Origin: Amycolatopsis albispora
GTDB lineage: Bacteria > Actinomycetota > Actinomycetes > Mycobacteriales > Pseudonocardiaceae
Length of the DNA: 64,000 nucleotides
Direction: 5' to 3'
NCBI RefSeq assembly: GCF_003312875.1
Contig: NZ_CP015163.1
Span: 6,820,001 to 6,884,000, forward strand
Part shown: positions 55,000-63,510 of the stretch, in pieces
How the letters are laid out: every line of letters starts with the position of its first letter
How positions within the stretch are numbered: the stretch's first letter is position 1
The notes under the pieces: model-generated
Told to the model about the DNA's origin: nothing
What the model saw: only the letters and a program-made list of their open reading frames with translations
Database searches by the model: none
Translations under genes and position numbers: made by a program

Positions 55000-55560
55000 A
55001 TGGACACCAGGGACACCGAACTGGCGTGGCTCCGTTCGGAGAACGCGCTGCTGCGCGTCGAGCGGGACATGCTCCTGCGCCTCGCCACCGAATTCCAGGC
55101 ACTCGAAGAGAAAGCAACCATGACCCGAACCGTTTGGCTCACCCCGCACGCCCACGAGCAGCTGCGCGCGGAACTGGCCGCGCTGCGTGCCGCCGGTCCC
55201 GGCGACGAGCTGGACGACCCGGCCGGGCTGCGGCACCGGCAGCGCGTGCGTGAACTCGAAGACCTGCTCGCGCGCGCCGTGGTCGGCGAGGACCCGCCGG
55301 ACGACGGGGTGGCCGAGCCCGGCATGGTGCTCACCGTCCGCTACACCGACGGCGGTGCCGACGACACCGAGACCTTCCTGCTCGGCACCCGCGCCGCCGG
55401 GCGCGAGGACCTGGAAATCTGCTCGCCGGAGTCACCGCTGGGCTCCGCGCTGATCGGCGCGCGACCCGGCGAGCAACGCACCTACCAGGCCCCGAACGGG
55501 CGAACTTTCCACGTCACCCTGCTCACCGCGGTGCCGTACGGCCACCATCGCGCCGGCTGA
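55000..55560 (+). CDS. GreA/GreB C-terminal-like protein
   Basis: 186 residues from ATG 55000, 2 bp after the dadA-like stop; ATG 55120 is an alternative start of the GreA-like part ('MTRTVWLTPHAHEQLRAEL'). The middle is helical and the C-terminus is a GreA/B FKBP-like domain ('EPGMVLTVRYTDGGADDTETFLLG ... CSPESPLGSALIGARPGEQRTYQAPNGRTFHVTLLTAVPY'). It may bind RNA polymerase like Gfh1 or Rnk. The first 30 residues ('LRSENALLRVERDMLLRLA') resemble the leucine-zipper end of IS3-type OrfA proteins, unusual for GreA. Function unproven. Confidence 0.8.
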   Translation: MDTRDTELAWLRSENALLRVERDMLLRLATEFQALEEKATMTRTVWLTPHAHEQLRAELAALRAAGPGDELDDPAGLRHRQRVRELEDLLARAVVGEDPPDDGVAEPGMVLTVRYTDGGADDTETFLLGTRAAGREDLEICSPESPLGSALIGARPGEQRTYQAPNGRTFHVTLLTAVPYGHHRAG

Positions 55561-55596
55561 GGCAACCGGGCGGTCACCCGCTTCCGTCCTGGAGGC

Positions 55597-56382
55597 ATGA
55601 AACGCCCTGGCGTGCTGCTTTCGCTGGTCCTGTTCCTCGTTCCGGGGTGCTCCGAACCCGGTGAAGCGCTGGACGCGAAGGTCGCGGTGGTCCCCGGCGT
55701 GCCCGCGTCCGACGGCGCCCTCAGCGACCAGCCGATCGACACCGGTGTGTTCCAGGGCTGGTACGGCCAGGGCTCCACGCTCGGACACCTCGCCACGGCT
55801 CAGCCCGGCAGCAACTACGTGGTGGTCTCCGGCCGCGGCTGCACGCTGCCGGAACGATCCGAGCTGATCCGCGAAGGCGACGACCTGCGTGCCCGCTTTG
55901 TCGAGGAGGGCAAGGAGGTGGACTGCGCGGCCCAGTCGGGCTGGATCGCGCAGTTCACGGTCAGCGCCGACGCGGTGCGCGGGGTGCGGACCATCGGCGG
56001 CAGGCAGCCGCTGTCCCCGGCCGGGCCGGGCACGCTGGAGGAGTTCATTCCGCTCGGCAGCCGCCCGGTGGACGTCCGGCACGCCGAACTCGGCACCGAT
56101 CAGGCGCGCGACCTGCAGCAGGCGCTCGAACGCGCCGGCAGCACGAACCTGGTCCGCGCGGGCGCGACGCTGGCGAGCACCCCGCCGCAGCGCCGCCGCG
56201 GGTTCGCGTTCGTGCTGACCGGCTGCGCCGAGCTGGCCGCGGTGCTGGTGGTCGACCGCACCACGCTGACCGCGAAGGCGACCGGTGGCGACGGCACGAA
56301 CTGCGCCACGGCGAACCACTTCCTCGCCACCTTCACCATCGACCGCGACCGCATCCCGGTCGATCCCCGGCTCAGCCCCTGA
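55597..56382 (+). CDS. Putative lipoprotein of unknown function
   Basis: 261 residues with a lipoprotein signal peptide and lipobox 'LVPG|CSE' at about 15-20. The mature protein shows no domain that I recognise; it has paired Cys residues in 'GRGCTLPERSEL' and 'EVDCAAQSGW', and again in 'LTGCAEL' and 'GTNCATANHF', which fit two exported disulfides. It is convergent with the hydrolase gene, overlapping its stop by 11 bp. Start ATG 55597 has GGAGGC just ahead. Confidence 0.78.
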   Translation: MKRPGVLLSLVLFLVPGCSEPGEALDAKVAVVPGVPASDGALSDQPIDTGVFQGWYGQGSTLGHLATAQPGSNYVVVSGRGCTLPERSELIREGDDLRARFVEEGKEVDCAAQSGWIAQFTVSADAVRGVRTIGGRQPLSPAGPGTLEEFIPLGSRPVDVRHAELGTDQARDLQQALERAGSTNLVRAGATLASTPPQRRRGFAFVLTGCAELAAVLVVDRTTLTAKATGGDGTNCATANHFLATFTIDRDRIPVDPRLSP

Positions 56383-57538
56383 ATTCGAAGTCGGGGTGGT
56401 CCGGCGACGGCCCGTCGAGCAAGGGCTGCGGCCGGTGCCGCAGGTGCTCGTCGAAGAACGCGGTGAGGTAGGCGCGCTGGGACGCCATGCTGCGCGCCGG
56501 GTCCACCGTGCCCAGGAACGGCGTGGTGTCCACGCCGAGCTTCGGCGCGAGCAGCTGCTGGTCGGTGTAGCTGAAGTGCTCGCCGGCGGGCAGGTGCAGC
56601 TGACGCAGCCAGGCGCGGTGGTGACGCTGGAACTCCTGCCACGACAGGTCGGACGCGGTGCTGTGGTCACCGGCGCTCATCAGCAGGAACGGCCGGTCCA
56701 GACCTTCGTTGGCCACGCGGCCGAAGTCGCGGTTGCCCTGGTGGTAGGCCATGCTGCCGTCGAGATTGACGCCCGCGTCGATGCGCTGGTCGGAAACCAT
56801 GGTCTCTCCAGCCGTGAAACCTCCACCCGAATGGCCGAACATGCCAACCCGGTCGAGGTCCAGCGCGCGGCCGAGGCCCGGTGGCAGGCGGCGGTGCCCG
56901 GCGTCCGGATTTCCGCCCTGTGCCAGCACTTCCAGCTGGTCCAGCACAAAGCGGGTGTCCCGCACCCTGGTCGCCATCATCAGCTTCGACACCTCGACCG
57001 ACTGCGGGGGCATGGCGTGCCCGGCCACCCGGCCATCGGGGAACTCCACGGCCACCGCCTCGTGCGTGTGATCGACCGCGACCACCACGTAGCCCCGGCT
57101 GGCCAGGTGTTCGGCCTGCGCGGTGCCGAGCGCCCGCGACTGCTTCACCCCGGGCGAGTACAACACCACCGGCCGGTGTCCGAAGGCCGCGGCGTCGCGG
57201 CGGGAATGGGTGGCGAACCGGTAGTCGAACCGCGCGGGGTCTACGCCGATCAGGCGACCGTCCGCTTCGGCCGCGGCCGCGGCGACCCCGGGCGCCATGT
57301 ACGGCGCCTGCGGGTTTCCGCTGGGCAGGGCGGGATAGCGCACCGTCACCATCAGTTCCCGGACCGCACCCGGCACCCACGGATCCGCCCGCGTGTGGTC
57401 GACGAGGTGCAGTTCCGTCACGCCGACCGGGTACCGCCCGCCCGGCTCCGGCAACGCGGACCCGGTTTCGGCCGAAGCGGCCGGGACGCCCAGCACGGTC
57501 GCGGCGAGCAGACCCGCCGCCAATGCTCGTTTCCTCAT
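56372..57538 (-). CDS. Secreted alpha/beta hydrolase (platelet-activating-factor acetylhydrolase-like)
   Basis: 388 residues. Signal peptide 1-23 ('AAGLLAATVLGVPAASA'). Nucleophile elbow 'GMFGHSGGG' with Ser, and a His in 'GEHFSYTDQQLL'; the general plan ('VTVRYPA', 'VVLYSPG', 'GYVVVAVDHTHEA') is that of the PAF acetylhydrolase / secreted lipase family (PF03403-like). It probably hydrolyses short acyl esters. Exported. It lies between the lipoprotein gene (convergent) and the TetR gene (divergent); the TetR repressor may control it. Confidence 0.85.
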   Translation of the reverse strand: MRKRALAAGLLAATVLGVPAASAETGSALPEPGGRYPVGVTELHLVDHTRADPWVPGAVRELMVTVRYPALPSGNPQAPYMAPGVAAAAAEADGRLIGVDPARFDYRFATHSRRDAAAFGHRPVVLYSPGVKQSRALGTAQAEHLASRGYVVVAVDHTHEAVAVEFPDGRVAGHAMPPQSVEVSKLMMATRVRDTRFVLDQLEVLAQGGNPDAGHRRLPPGLGRALDLDRVGMFGHSGGGFTAGETMVSDQRIDAGVNLDGSMAYHQGNRDFGRVANEGLDRPFLLMSAGDHSTASDLSWQEFQRHHRAWLRQLHLPAGEHFSYTDQQLLAPKLGVDTTPFLGTVDPARSMASQRAYLTAFFDEHLRHRPQPLLDGPSPDHPDFEFRG

Positions 57539-57633
57539 GCGTCGAAGCTAGGGAGCGCGGGGCCCCGGCACATCCGGATGATCACCGACCCCGCCCCGGA
57601 GATGGTGAAGTCACACCGGAATCACGGTCGGTA

Positions 57634-57660
57634 CGATTAATCGGGATAGCCCACTAGGCT
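57634..57660 (+). promoter_or_regulatory. Promoter of the TetR gene with small palindrome
   Basis: CGATTAATCG (57634-57643) is a perfect 10-bp palindrome, AT-rich for this DNA, just upstream of TAGGCT (57655-57660), which lies 7 bases before the GTG start. It could be the TetR operator in the shared divergent region with the hydrolase gene. Confidence 0.5.
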
Positions 57661-57667
57661 CGCGCGG

Positions 57668-58297
57668 GTGGAGAACGAGCTGGAGCTGGGCATGCGCGAG
57701 CGCAAGAAGCTGCGCACCAGGAAGGCGCTGATCGCGGGCGCCCTCCGGCTCTTCCACGACAAGGGGTTCGACGAGACCACGGTCGCGGAGATCGCCGCCA
57801 CGGCCGACATCTCGGCGCGCACCTTCTTCAGCTACTTCGAGAGCAAGGACGACATCGTCTTCTACGACGCGCACGCGCGGCTCCAGCGGTCGCTGGACCT
57901 GCTGGGCAGGCGCGCGCCCGGCGAGAGCGCCGGCGAGCTGCTGCGGCGGGTGCTGGAGCAGAGCGTGTTCAGCGTGGCCGACGACACCGACTTCGACCGG
58001 GCGCGGCTGATCGAGTCGGTGCCCGCGTTGCAGGCCCGCGAGCTGCACCTGCTGTTCGACACGCAGCGGCGGCTCGCGCACGCGCTGCACCGCGCTTGCC
58101 CGGCCGAAGTGGACCTGGTCGAGGCGGCGGCCATGGTCGGCGCCCTGGTCGGCGCGATCAAGATGGCGATCGCGGCGAGCCGGGGCCGCGGCGACGATCC
58201 GGGGGCGACCGAGGAAGCCGTGCGCCGCGCCGCCGACCTCGCGCTCGCCGGGCTCAACTCACGCGACGGAAACCGGGCGGCAGCGAGAAATCCCTGA
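57668..58297 (+). CDS. TetR-family transcriptional regulator
   Basis: 209 residues. N-terminal HTH at 15-60 ('RTRKALIAGALRLFHDKGFDETTVAEIAATADISARTFFSYFESKDDIV'), the usual TetR pattern, and a helical ligand domain. The start is GTG 57668, probably leaderless. It overlaps the convergent debranching-enzyme gene by 44 bp at the 3' end. Divergent from the secreted hydrolase gene, its most likely regulatory target. Ligand unknown. Confidence 0.92.
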   Translation: MENELELGMRERKKLRTRKALIAGALRLFHDKGFDETTVAEIAATADISARTFFSYFESKDDIVFYDAHARLQRSLDLLGRRAPGESAGELLRRVLEQSVFSVADDTDFDRARLIESVPALQARELHLLFDTQRRLAHALHRACPAEVDLVEAAAMVGALVGAIKMAIAASRGRGDDPGATEEAVRRAADLALAGLNSRDGNRAAARNP

Positions 58298-60257
58298 TCG
58301 AGCCGTCGGCGGCGACCGCGACATCCAGCGTGCCGCCACCGACCGGCAGCCCGCGCACCTCGAAGGCACCGATCGGGGACGGCGGTGGTGCCAGCGTGAT
58401 CGTGCCCGCCGGGACATCGGCCTCCAGCCCGAGGAACGCCTGCAGCAAGGCCACCGCGGACGCTGCCGACCACGCCTGCGGACGGCAGGAAGCCCCGTAG
58501 GGCAACGGAACCGGGGACTCGTCGGCGCCGAATCCGGCGTACAGCTCCGGCATCCGGTCGCCGAACGCACCCGCCGCGGCGACCAGCTGCGCGCCGAGCC
58601 GCACGGCCGCCTCGTGGTGCCCCGCGCGGGAGAGGCCGCGCACCACGATGGCCGTGTCGTGGGGCCACACCGAGCCGCAGTGGTAGCTCAGCGGCGCGTA
58701 TCCGTCCATTGTGGACGACATGGTGCGCAGGCCGTGGCCGGCCGCCAGGTCCGGGCAGAGCAGGCGCTCGGCGATGGCGGCCGACTCCGCGGTGTCGACC
58801 AGGCCGGTGCCGAGCAGGTGGCCGATGTTGCTGGTCAGCGCGTCAACCGGGGTTTTGGCGCGGTCGAGCGCCAGCGCCGGGAAGCCGTTGACCCAGAACC
58901 GTTCGCGGAAGCGCGTGCGCAGTTCGGCGGCCCAGTCCGCGAGGCCGTCGGCCGGTTCGCCGAACGCGGTCAGCAGGTCGGCCGCGCGGAGCACGGCTTC
59001 GTGCTGGTACCCCTGGACCTCGCACAGCGCGACCGGCGGTTCGGCGCGCCTGCCGTCGGCGAAGCGGACCGCGTCCGGGGAGTCCTTCCAGCCCTGGTTC
59101 GCCAGACCGCGCCCGGATTCGTCCAGGTATTCGGCGAACCCGTCGCCGTCGGTGTCGGAGAGTTCGGTGATCCACGTCAGCGCGGCGCGCAGGTTCGGCA
59201 GCAGCTCGCGCACGCGGTCCTCGGGCAGGCCCCAGCGCCACGCGTCGTGCAGGAGGCACACCCACAGCGAGGTCGCGTCGATGGTGCCGTAATACCAGGC
59301 GGGCAGCGACATTCCCCGCAGTTGGAAACCGGCGCGGCGGCGTTCGTGCAGGATCTTGCCCGGCGCTTCACCGGTGTCCGGATCGTGCTCGCGACCCTGT
59401 GACCGGGCGAGCGTCCGCAGCGTTCCGGCGGCGAGATCGGTCGAAACGGGGAGGAGCAGGCGCGCGGCCCAGATGCTGTCGCGCCCGAACAGCGTGAGGT
59501 ACCAGGGCGCGCCCGCGCCGGTGAAAACGTCGCCGGGGTGCTCGCGCTCGGCCAGCAGGAGGCCGTCGAGATCGGCGAGCGAGCGGTTCAGGAAGGTGGT
59601 GAACCGGCGGTCGTCGGCGCGGATTCCGGGCCCCGCGAGCACGGACGCACCCGGCACGAACAGCGGTTCTTCGTCGGTGGCTTCGACCGACCAGCGCAGC
59701 GTCGCCGGGGCTTCGACCGTCCAGCTGGCCACGATTTTGCCGTCCCGCAGGGAGAATTCGGCGCCCTCGGCGGTGACCCGGCTGGTCACGCGGCCGGATT
59801 TCCAGCGGGCGCCCGAGCCGTCGAGCACCGGAGGCAGCGCCGCGCGTGCGCCGCCGCCCTTGATCTCCTCGATGGGCGCGAAGTCGGCCGACAACGTCAA
59901 CTCGACCACGCACTGCACCGGGCTCGACGCGGTGCTGGCCAGCTCGAGTTCCTCGCGCATGCCGTGCGCGTCGGCGGTCCGGTACCGGCGGAGCCACACC
60001 GTGGGATCGGGGCTGGGGTCGCCGAGGTCACGCAGGAGCCCGGTGAACTCCCCGCGAGCGGCGGACGCCTCGGCGAACCCGATCGGCTCGGGCTCCCGGC
60101 CGTCGACGGTCACCACCGCTTCGCCGAGCACGCGCACGTCGCCATGCAGTACGCCCTGGGTGCCCTGGGCGCGGAGCTGGCCGTCGCGCCCGGAAAGCAC
60201 CACGGTCGGCGCCCGTAGCGCGATCGCGAGTTCGTGCAGCAACGGCTGTCGTCCCAT
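58254..60257 (-). CDS. Amylo-alpha-1,6-glucosidase family protein (glycogen-debranching-like)
   Basis: 667 residues from ATG 60257, with an AGGAAGGAG site. N-terminal beta domain ('LHGDVRVLGEAVVTVDG') and a C-terminal alpha/alpha6 barrel ('LTLFGRDSIWAARLLLPV', 'DTDGDGFAEYLDESGRGLANQGWKDSPDAV', 'CEVQGYQHEA', 'YHCGSVWPHDTAIV'). This is the GH63/GDE-like architecture seen in bacterial proteins annotated as glycogen debranching enzymes. The substrate is not certain; no glgB/P genes are nearby. It is convergent with tetR. Confidence 0.88.
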   Translation of the reverse strand: MGRQPLLHELAIALRAPTVVLSGRDGQLRAQGTQGVLHGDVRVLGEAVVTVDGREPEPIGFAEASAARGEFTGLLRDLGDPSPDPTVWLRRYRTADAHGMREELELASTASSPVQCVVELTLSADFAPIEEIKGGGARAALPPVLDGSGARWKSGRVTSRVTAEGAEFSLRDGKIVASWTVEAPATLRWSVEATDEEPLFVPGASVLAGPGIRADDRRFTTFLNRSLADLDGLLLAEREHPGDVFTGAGAPWYLTLFGRDSIWAARLLLPVSTDLAAGTLRTLARSQGREHDPDTGEAPGKILHERRRAGFQLRGMSLPAWYYGTIDATSLWVCLLHDAWRWGLPEDRVRELLPNLRAALTWITELSDTDGDGFAEYLDESGRGLANQGWKDSPDAVRFADGRRAEPPVALCEVQGYQHEAVLRAADLLTAFGEPADGLADWAAELRTRFRERFWVNGFPALALDRAKTPVDALTSNIGHLLGTGLVDTAESAAIAERLLCPDLAAGHGLRTMSSTMDGYAPLSYHCGSVWPHDTAIVVRGLSRAGHHEAAVRLGAQLVAAAGAFGDRMPELYAGFGADESPVPLPYGASCRPQAWSAASAVALLQAFLGLEADVPAGTITLAPPPSPIGAFEVRGLPVGGGTLDVAVAADGSIRDFSLPPGFRRVS

Positions 60258-60410
60258 ACGACGACTCCTTCCTGGACAGCTGCCCACAGTGCCACAACGC
60301 CCAAGACGCAACTCACCGGTTGCGCGCGGCGAACCAGCCTGGGCGCTCGAAGCCGAGCGCACGGAGCACGCCGAAAACCAGGCGGCCGCGCTCAAACGCC
60401 TCGCCGAGGG

Positions 60411-60936
60411 TCAGGACGACGGGTTGTAGTGCTCGTAAGCGGCTTCCGCGGCCGTCTTGAGTTCGTCCGCCTCGACGCGGCCTTCGGCTTCCAGCACGGC
60501 GACCCAGGCGTGCACCGACGCGCCCGCGTACTCGCGTATCTCCGGCGTGTCCTGCTCGAACGACTCGCCCCGCAGGTGCCAGTGGAGGCCGAGCACCGAC
60601 AGGTCCCAGCCCGGTCCCACGGAAAGCGCGCCCGAATCGGGGAAAACCCCGGCGGGCACGGTGTGCTCCAGCACCAGCACCGTGGTGTCGTGCTCACCGG
60701 CGGATCTCGCCGCCCGCGTTGCCCTCCAACTGGTACTTGCCGCCCACCTTCAGCTCACCGGTGATCGGCAGGAACCACCGCGGAATGCGCTCCTCGTTGG
60801 TGAGCGCGTCCCAGACGTCCTCGACCTCGGCGTCGTAGGTCCGGGTCAGGCGCAGCGCCCGGACCTCCCCGGCGGGACCGGGCTGGTTGGCGACCTCGCG
60901 CCGGACCGCGTTGATCTCGTGGACGAGGTCGATCAT
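60411..60936 (-). pseudogene. SRPBCC/AHSA1-domain protein, broken by internal deletion and frameshift
   Basis: The 5' part (ATG 60936 to stop at 60694) encodes 'RLTRTYDAEVEDVWDALTNEERIPRWFLP' and 'LEGNAGGEIRR', the normal start of an AHSA1 protein. The 3' part in another frame (to 60411) encodes 'DTTVLVLEHTVPAGVF ... GPGWDLSVLGLHWHL', the normal end. About 25-30 residues expected between them are missing and the frame is shifted, so an internal deletion has joined them. It overlaps the ArsR gene as ATGA, the usual ArsR-AHSA1 operon. No in-frame way to join the two halves is visible. It could still make a truncated product. Confidence 0.75.
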
Positions 60937-61307
60937 TTCCCTTGTCCCTTCCGCCGTTCGCGCTTGCCGCGCGCGAGTTCGGTGCCCAGCGCGTCCAGGC
61001 GCTGGTTCCAGAAGCCGCGAAAGTGCTCCAGCCATTCGTCGACTTGGTGCAGCGGGGTGGCGTCCACGGCGTACAGCCGCCGCGTGCCATCGGCCCGGAC
61101 GGTCGCGAACCCGTTCTCCCGCAACACACGCAGGTGCTGCGAGACCCCCGGCTGCGAGATCCCGAACTCCTCGCGGATGACCGCGGTCACCGCACCCGAA
61201 GTCTGCTCACCGGTGGCGAGCAGCTCCAGGATGCGGCGCCGCACCGGGTCAAGACTGCCAGAAGGCGCAGTGGTGCTCGGCGGCCAGATCGACCGGGCGG
61301 ATGTCAC
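60933..61307 (-). CDS. ArsR-family transcriptional regulator
   Basis: The winged HTH is clear: 'LDPVRRRILELLATGEQTSGAVTAVIREEFGISQPGVSQHLRVLRENGFATVRADGTRRLYAV', with a helical C-terminus ('VDEWLEHFRGFWNQRLDALGTEL') and a Lys/Arg tail. The start is uncertain: GTG 61307 gives 124 residues but lies within the carboxylesterase 3' end, while GTG 61244 gives 103 residues and cuts into the first helix. Normal relatives have about ten residues before 'LDPVRR', so the N-terminus may have been altered when the carboxylesterase gene was joined to it. No metal-binding Cys motif is visible. It was probably coupled to the broken SRPBCC gene. Confidence 0.8.
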   Translation of the reverse strand: MTSARSIWPPSTTAPSGSLDPVRRRILELLATGEQTSGAVTAVIREEFGISQPGVSQHLRVLRENGFATVRADGTRRLYAVDATPLHQVDEWLEHFRGFWNQRLDALGTELARGKRERRKGQGK

Positions 61308-62775
61308 CCTGCCCGCTCGGTGCCAGCGAAAGCGCCTGCTCCGGCGTCCACCGCGGCCTGCCGGGGCCGTTCGGGTCACCGTCGCGGGCGAAGGCGGTCC
61401 AGTAGTCGATCATCTGCTCGGACAGCCGACGCTGGTCCGGTGCCAGCGGGAACTCGATCCCGCCGAGCGCGAACAGGTACGGCAGCTCCACCCCGTGCGC
61501 CGCCCCCAGCGGGATCGGCCCCCCTTCGGCCAGCGGCGAATGCCGGTCGGCGAATTCGTAGGCGTACACCGGCACCTCACGCGCCAGCGCCCGGCCCGCC
61601 GAAAGCTGCGTGCACGACCAGATCCGGTCGGTGGTCACCGCGGCCCACGCGTGCGCGGGCGATTCGTACGCCGACAGCGGGTACTCCGCCGCGATCCGCG
61701 CCGCCTGCTCCGGCCCGGCCATGTTGACCAGCAGTTCCTGGTACTTCGCCGCGTCGATGGGGCCGAACGAGACCAGGTAGCTGCGTGCCTCGTCGTGGTT
61801 GTTGCCGGAGAGCACCGGCACGCGGTGGAACCGCCCGTCCCGCAACGCCTGCCCCGGATCCCGCGGCAGGACCGGCGTGCCGGTCGCGGAACTGGTGAAC
61901 CGGGTGAACTGGCCCATCAACTCGGCCGCGGGCCGCGCCCGGAGGCAGTCGATCGTGGGGCAACCGAGTTCGGCGGCCATCGCGTCGCCGTCGGCCTCGA
62001 TCCGTTCCCGCGGCACCCAGTACGAACCCGCCTTCTGGTTCGGGTACTGGCTTGCGTTCTCCCAGCTGAAATCACACGAACCGCTCTGCATGATCGCGCG
62101 GTGGAACAACCCGGCCGAGCGCGGCGAGGTCAGCTGCGCGCAGGTGCTCATGCCGCCCGCCGACTCCCCGGCCAGGGTCACGTTGCCGGGATCGCCGCCG
62201 AACGCGGCGATGTTGCGCTGCACCCAGCGCAGCGCCGCCTGCTGGTCCTGCAGGCCGAAGGTGCCCGAACCGGGCAGGCCGTGCCGGCCGTAGAAACCGA
62301 AGATGCCGAGGCGGTAGTTGATCGTCACCACCACCGCGTCCCCGCGCGTGGCCAGGCGCTCCGGGCCGTAGTTGCTCCCGGCGCCCATGAAGAAGCCGCC
62401 GCCAGGGGTCCAGACCACCACCGGCTTGCGCTTCGCGCCCCCGGCGGGCGTGGTCACGTTGAGGTACAGGCAGTCCTCGTTCGTGCTGCCCTGCGGTGCT
62501 TCCGGGTTCTTCTCCTGCGGGCAGACGCTGCCCGGCGCGGTGGCGTGACGAACCCCTGGCCACGGTCGCACGGGCTGCGGCGGCCGCCACCTCAGCTCAC
62601 CCACCGGCGGCGCCGCGTACGGCACCCCCTGGAACGTGCGCACCTGCTCGGTCACCGTGCCGCGCACCGCACCGGCGTCGGTGCGCACCACCGTCGGAGC
62701 ACCGGCGGCGGCCGCCGGTGTGACCACTGTGGACAGTGCAAGTAGGCCGGCGCACACGGCCGTCCGCTTTCTCAT
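61249..62775 (-). CDS. Secreted type B carboxylesterase
   Basis: 508 residues. Signal peptide 1-24. Carboxylesterase family: 'FQGVPYAAPPVGELRWRPPQPV', 'NEDCLYLNVTTPAG', oxyanion region 'WTPGGGFFMGAGSNYG', nucleophile elbow 'LAGESAGGMSTC' with Ser, and the C-terminal His in 'GAAHGVELPYLFAL'. Hydrolyses carboxylic esters outside the cell. Its stop overlaps the beginning of the ArsR frame, an unusual arrangement with a 3' end tight against the regulator. No other esterase genes are adjacent. Confidence 0.9.
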   Translation of the reverse strand: MRKRTAVCAGLLALSTVVTPAAAAGAPTVVRTDAGAVRGTVTEQVRTFQGVPYAAPPVGELRWRPPQPVRPWPGVRHATAPGSVCPQEKNPEAPQGSTNEDCLYLNVTTPAGGAKRKPVVVWTPGGGFFMGAGSNYGPERLATRGDAVVVTINYRLGIFGFYGRHGLPGSGTFGLQDQQAALRWVQRNIAAFGGDPGNVTLAGESAGGMSTCAQLTSPRSAGLFHRAIMQSGSCDFSWENASQYPNQKAGSYWVPRERIEADGDAMAAELGCPTIDCLRARPAAELMGQFTRFTSSATGTPVLPRDPGQALRDGRFHRVPVLSGNNHDEARSYLVSFGPIDAAKYQELLVNMAGPEQAARIAAEYPLSAYESPAHAWAAVTTDRIWSCTQLSAGRALAREVPVYAYEFADRHSPLAEGGPIPLGAAHGVELPYLFALGGIEFPLAPDQRRLSEQMIDYWTAFARDGDPNGPGRPRWTPEQALSLAPSGQGDIRPVDLAAEHHCAFWQS

Positions 62776-62871
62776 GGGCCCCTCCCTCGTTGCTGAGGAA
62801 CCCAGCTTCGCCGCGACGGCACCTCCGGCGAATCACCTGTGCGGTCAGCCGGAGGTCGCCCGATCGGTGGA

Positions 62872-63372
62872 TCAGGCGTCGGTGCGGGTGAGCCCGGTGA
62901 GGATGCGGCCGAGGAAGTCGGCGTCGGCGCCGATCGGTTCGCCGGTCATCAGCGGCTCCGGCACGACGGACCGGCGCACGTCGCGGCGCGGCAACGCGAC
63001 CGCGCCCGCGGTGATGCCGATCGGCAGCGGCAGCTCGCACCAGATGCGCTTGCCACCGCCACGCAGCGGTTCGACGCCGGCGTGGTCACCGTCGAGTTCG
63101 GGAGCGGTTTCCGGCGGCTGCCCGTCCTCGACCTCGATGACCAGGCAGTCACCACGCACCTGCAGCCGCACCAGCACAAAGCCGGGCGTGTCCGGGGCGG
63201 CGCCCTCGACCGAGGCGGTGACCAGCTGGGCGACCAGTTCCTCGGCCTGGTCGATCAACGGGTCGAGCGACCATTCACCGAGCGTGAATCTGACGAACAT
63301 CGCCGAGCAGCTGACCGCACTCGGCAGCGCGACCAGTCGGATGTCGTCGATTTGGGCGGCTTGCGCGTTCAC
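62872..63372 (-). CDS. ATP-binding protein, anti-sigma-like HATPase_c domain
   Basis: 166 residues from GTG 63372, with AAGGGAG 5 bases upstream (a longer frame starts at 63408). The arrangement resembles RsbW/SpoIIAB-type HATPase proteins of actinomycetes: 'FVRFTLGEWSLDPLIDQAEELVAQLVTASVE', then 'VRLQVRGDCLVIEVEDGQP' where N and G boxes would lie, and 'GGGKRIWCELPLP'. The N-box Asn is not evident ('LVTASVEG') so ATP binding may be weak or lost. It is divergent from the alpha/beta hydrolase at 63511. Many such proteins partner anti-anti-sigma factors, but none is adjacent. Confidence 0.7.
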   Translation of the reverse strand: MNAQAAQIDDIRLVALPSAVSCSAMFVRFTLGEWSLDPLIDQAEELVAQLVTASVEGAAPDTPGFVLVRLQVRGDCLVIEVEDGQPPETAPELDGDHAGVEPLRGGGKRIWCELPLPIGITAGAVALPRRDVRRSVVPEPLMTGEPIGADADFLGRILTGLTRTDA

Positions 63373-63510
63373 CGTGCTCCCTTCGTCCCCGACCACGGTG
63401 ACCGGCATAATGCCAGCTCACCCACTCGGTGTCACCCGTCGGGGTTACATTCCTGGTGGTATCTGGGGCCGGTTTCGCGCCTCCTCTCAGTGATGCGAGG
63501 GGGACGTGTG

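Noticed and set aside
60411..60680. 89-residue frame as an independent small gene
   Set aside because: Its sequence is the C-terminal half of the SRPBCC family and it lies directly behind the N-terminal half in another frame.
60457..62745. 762-residue plus-strand frame opposite the carboxylesterase
   Set aside because: Shadow frame; the GESAGG-type esterase is on the minus strand.
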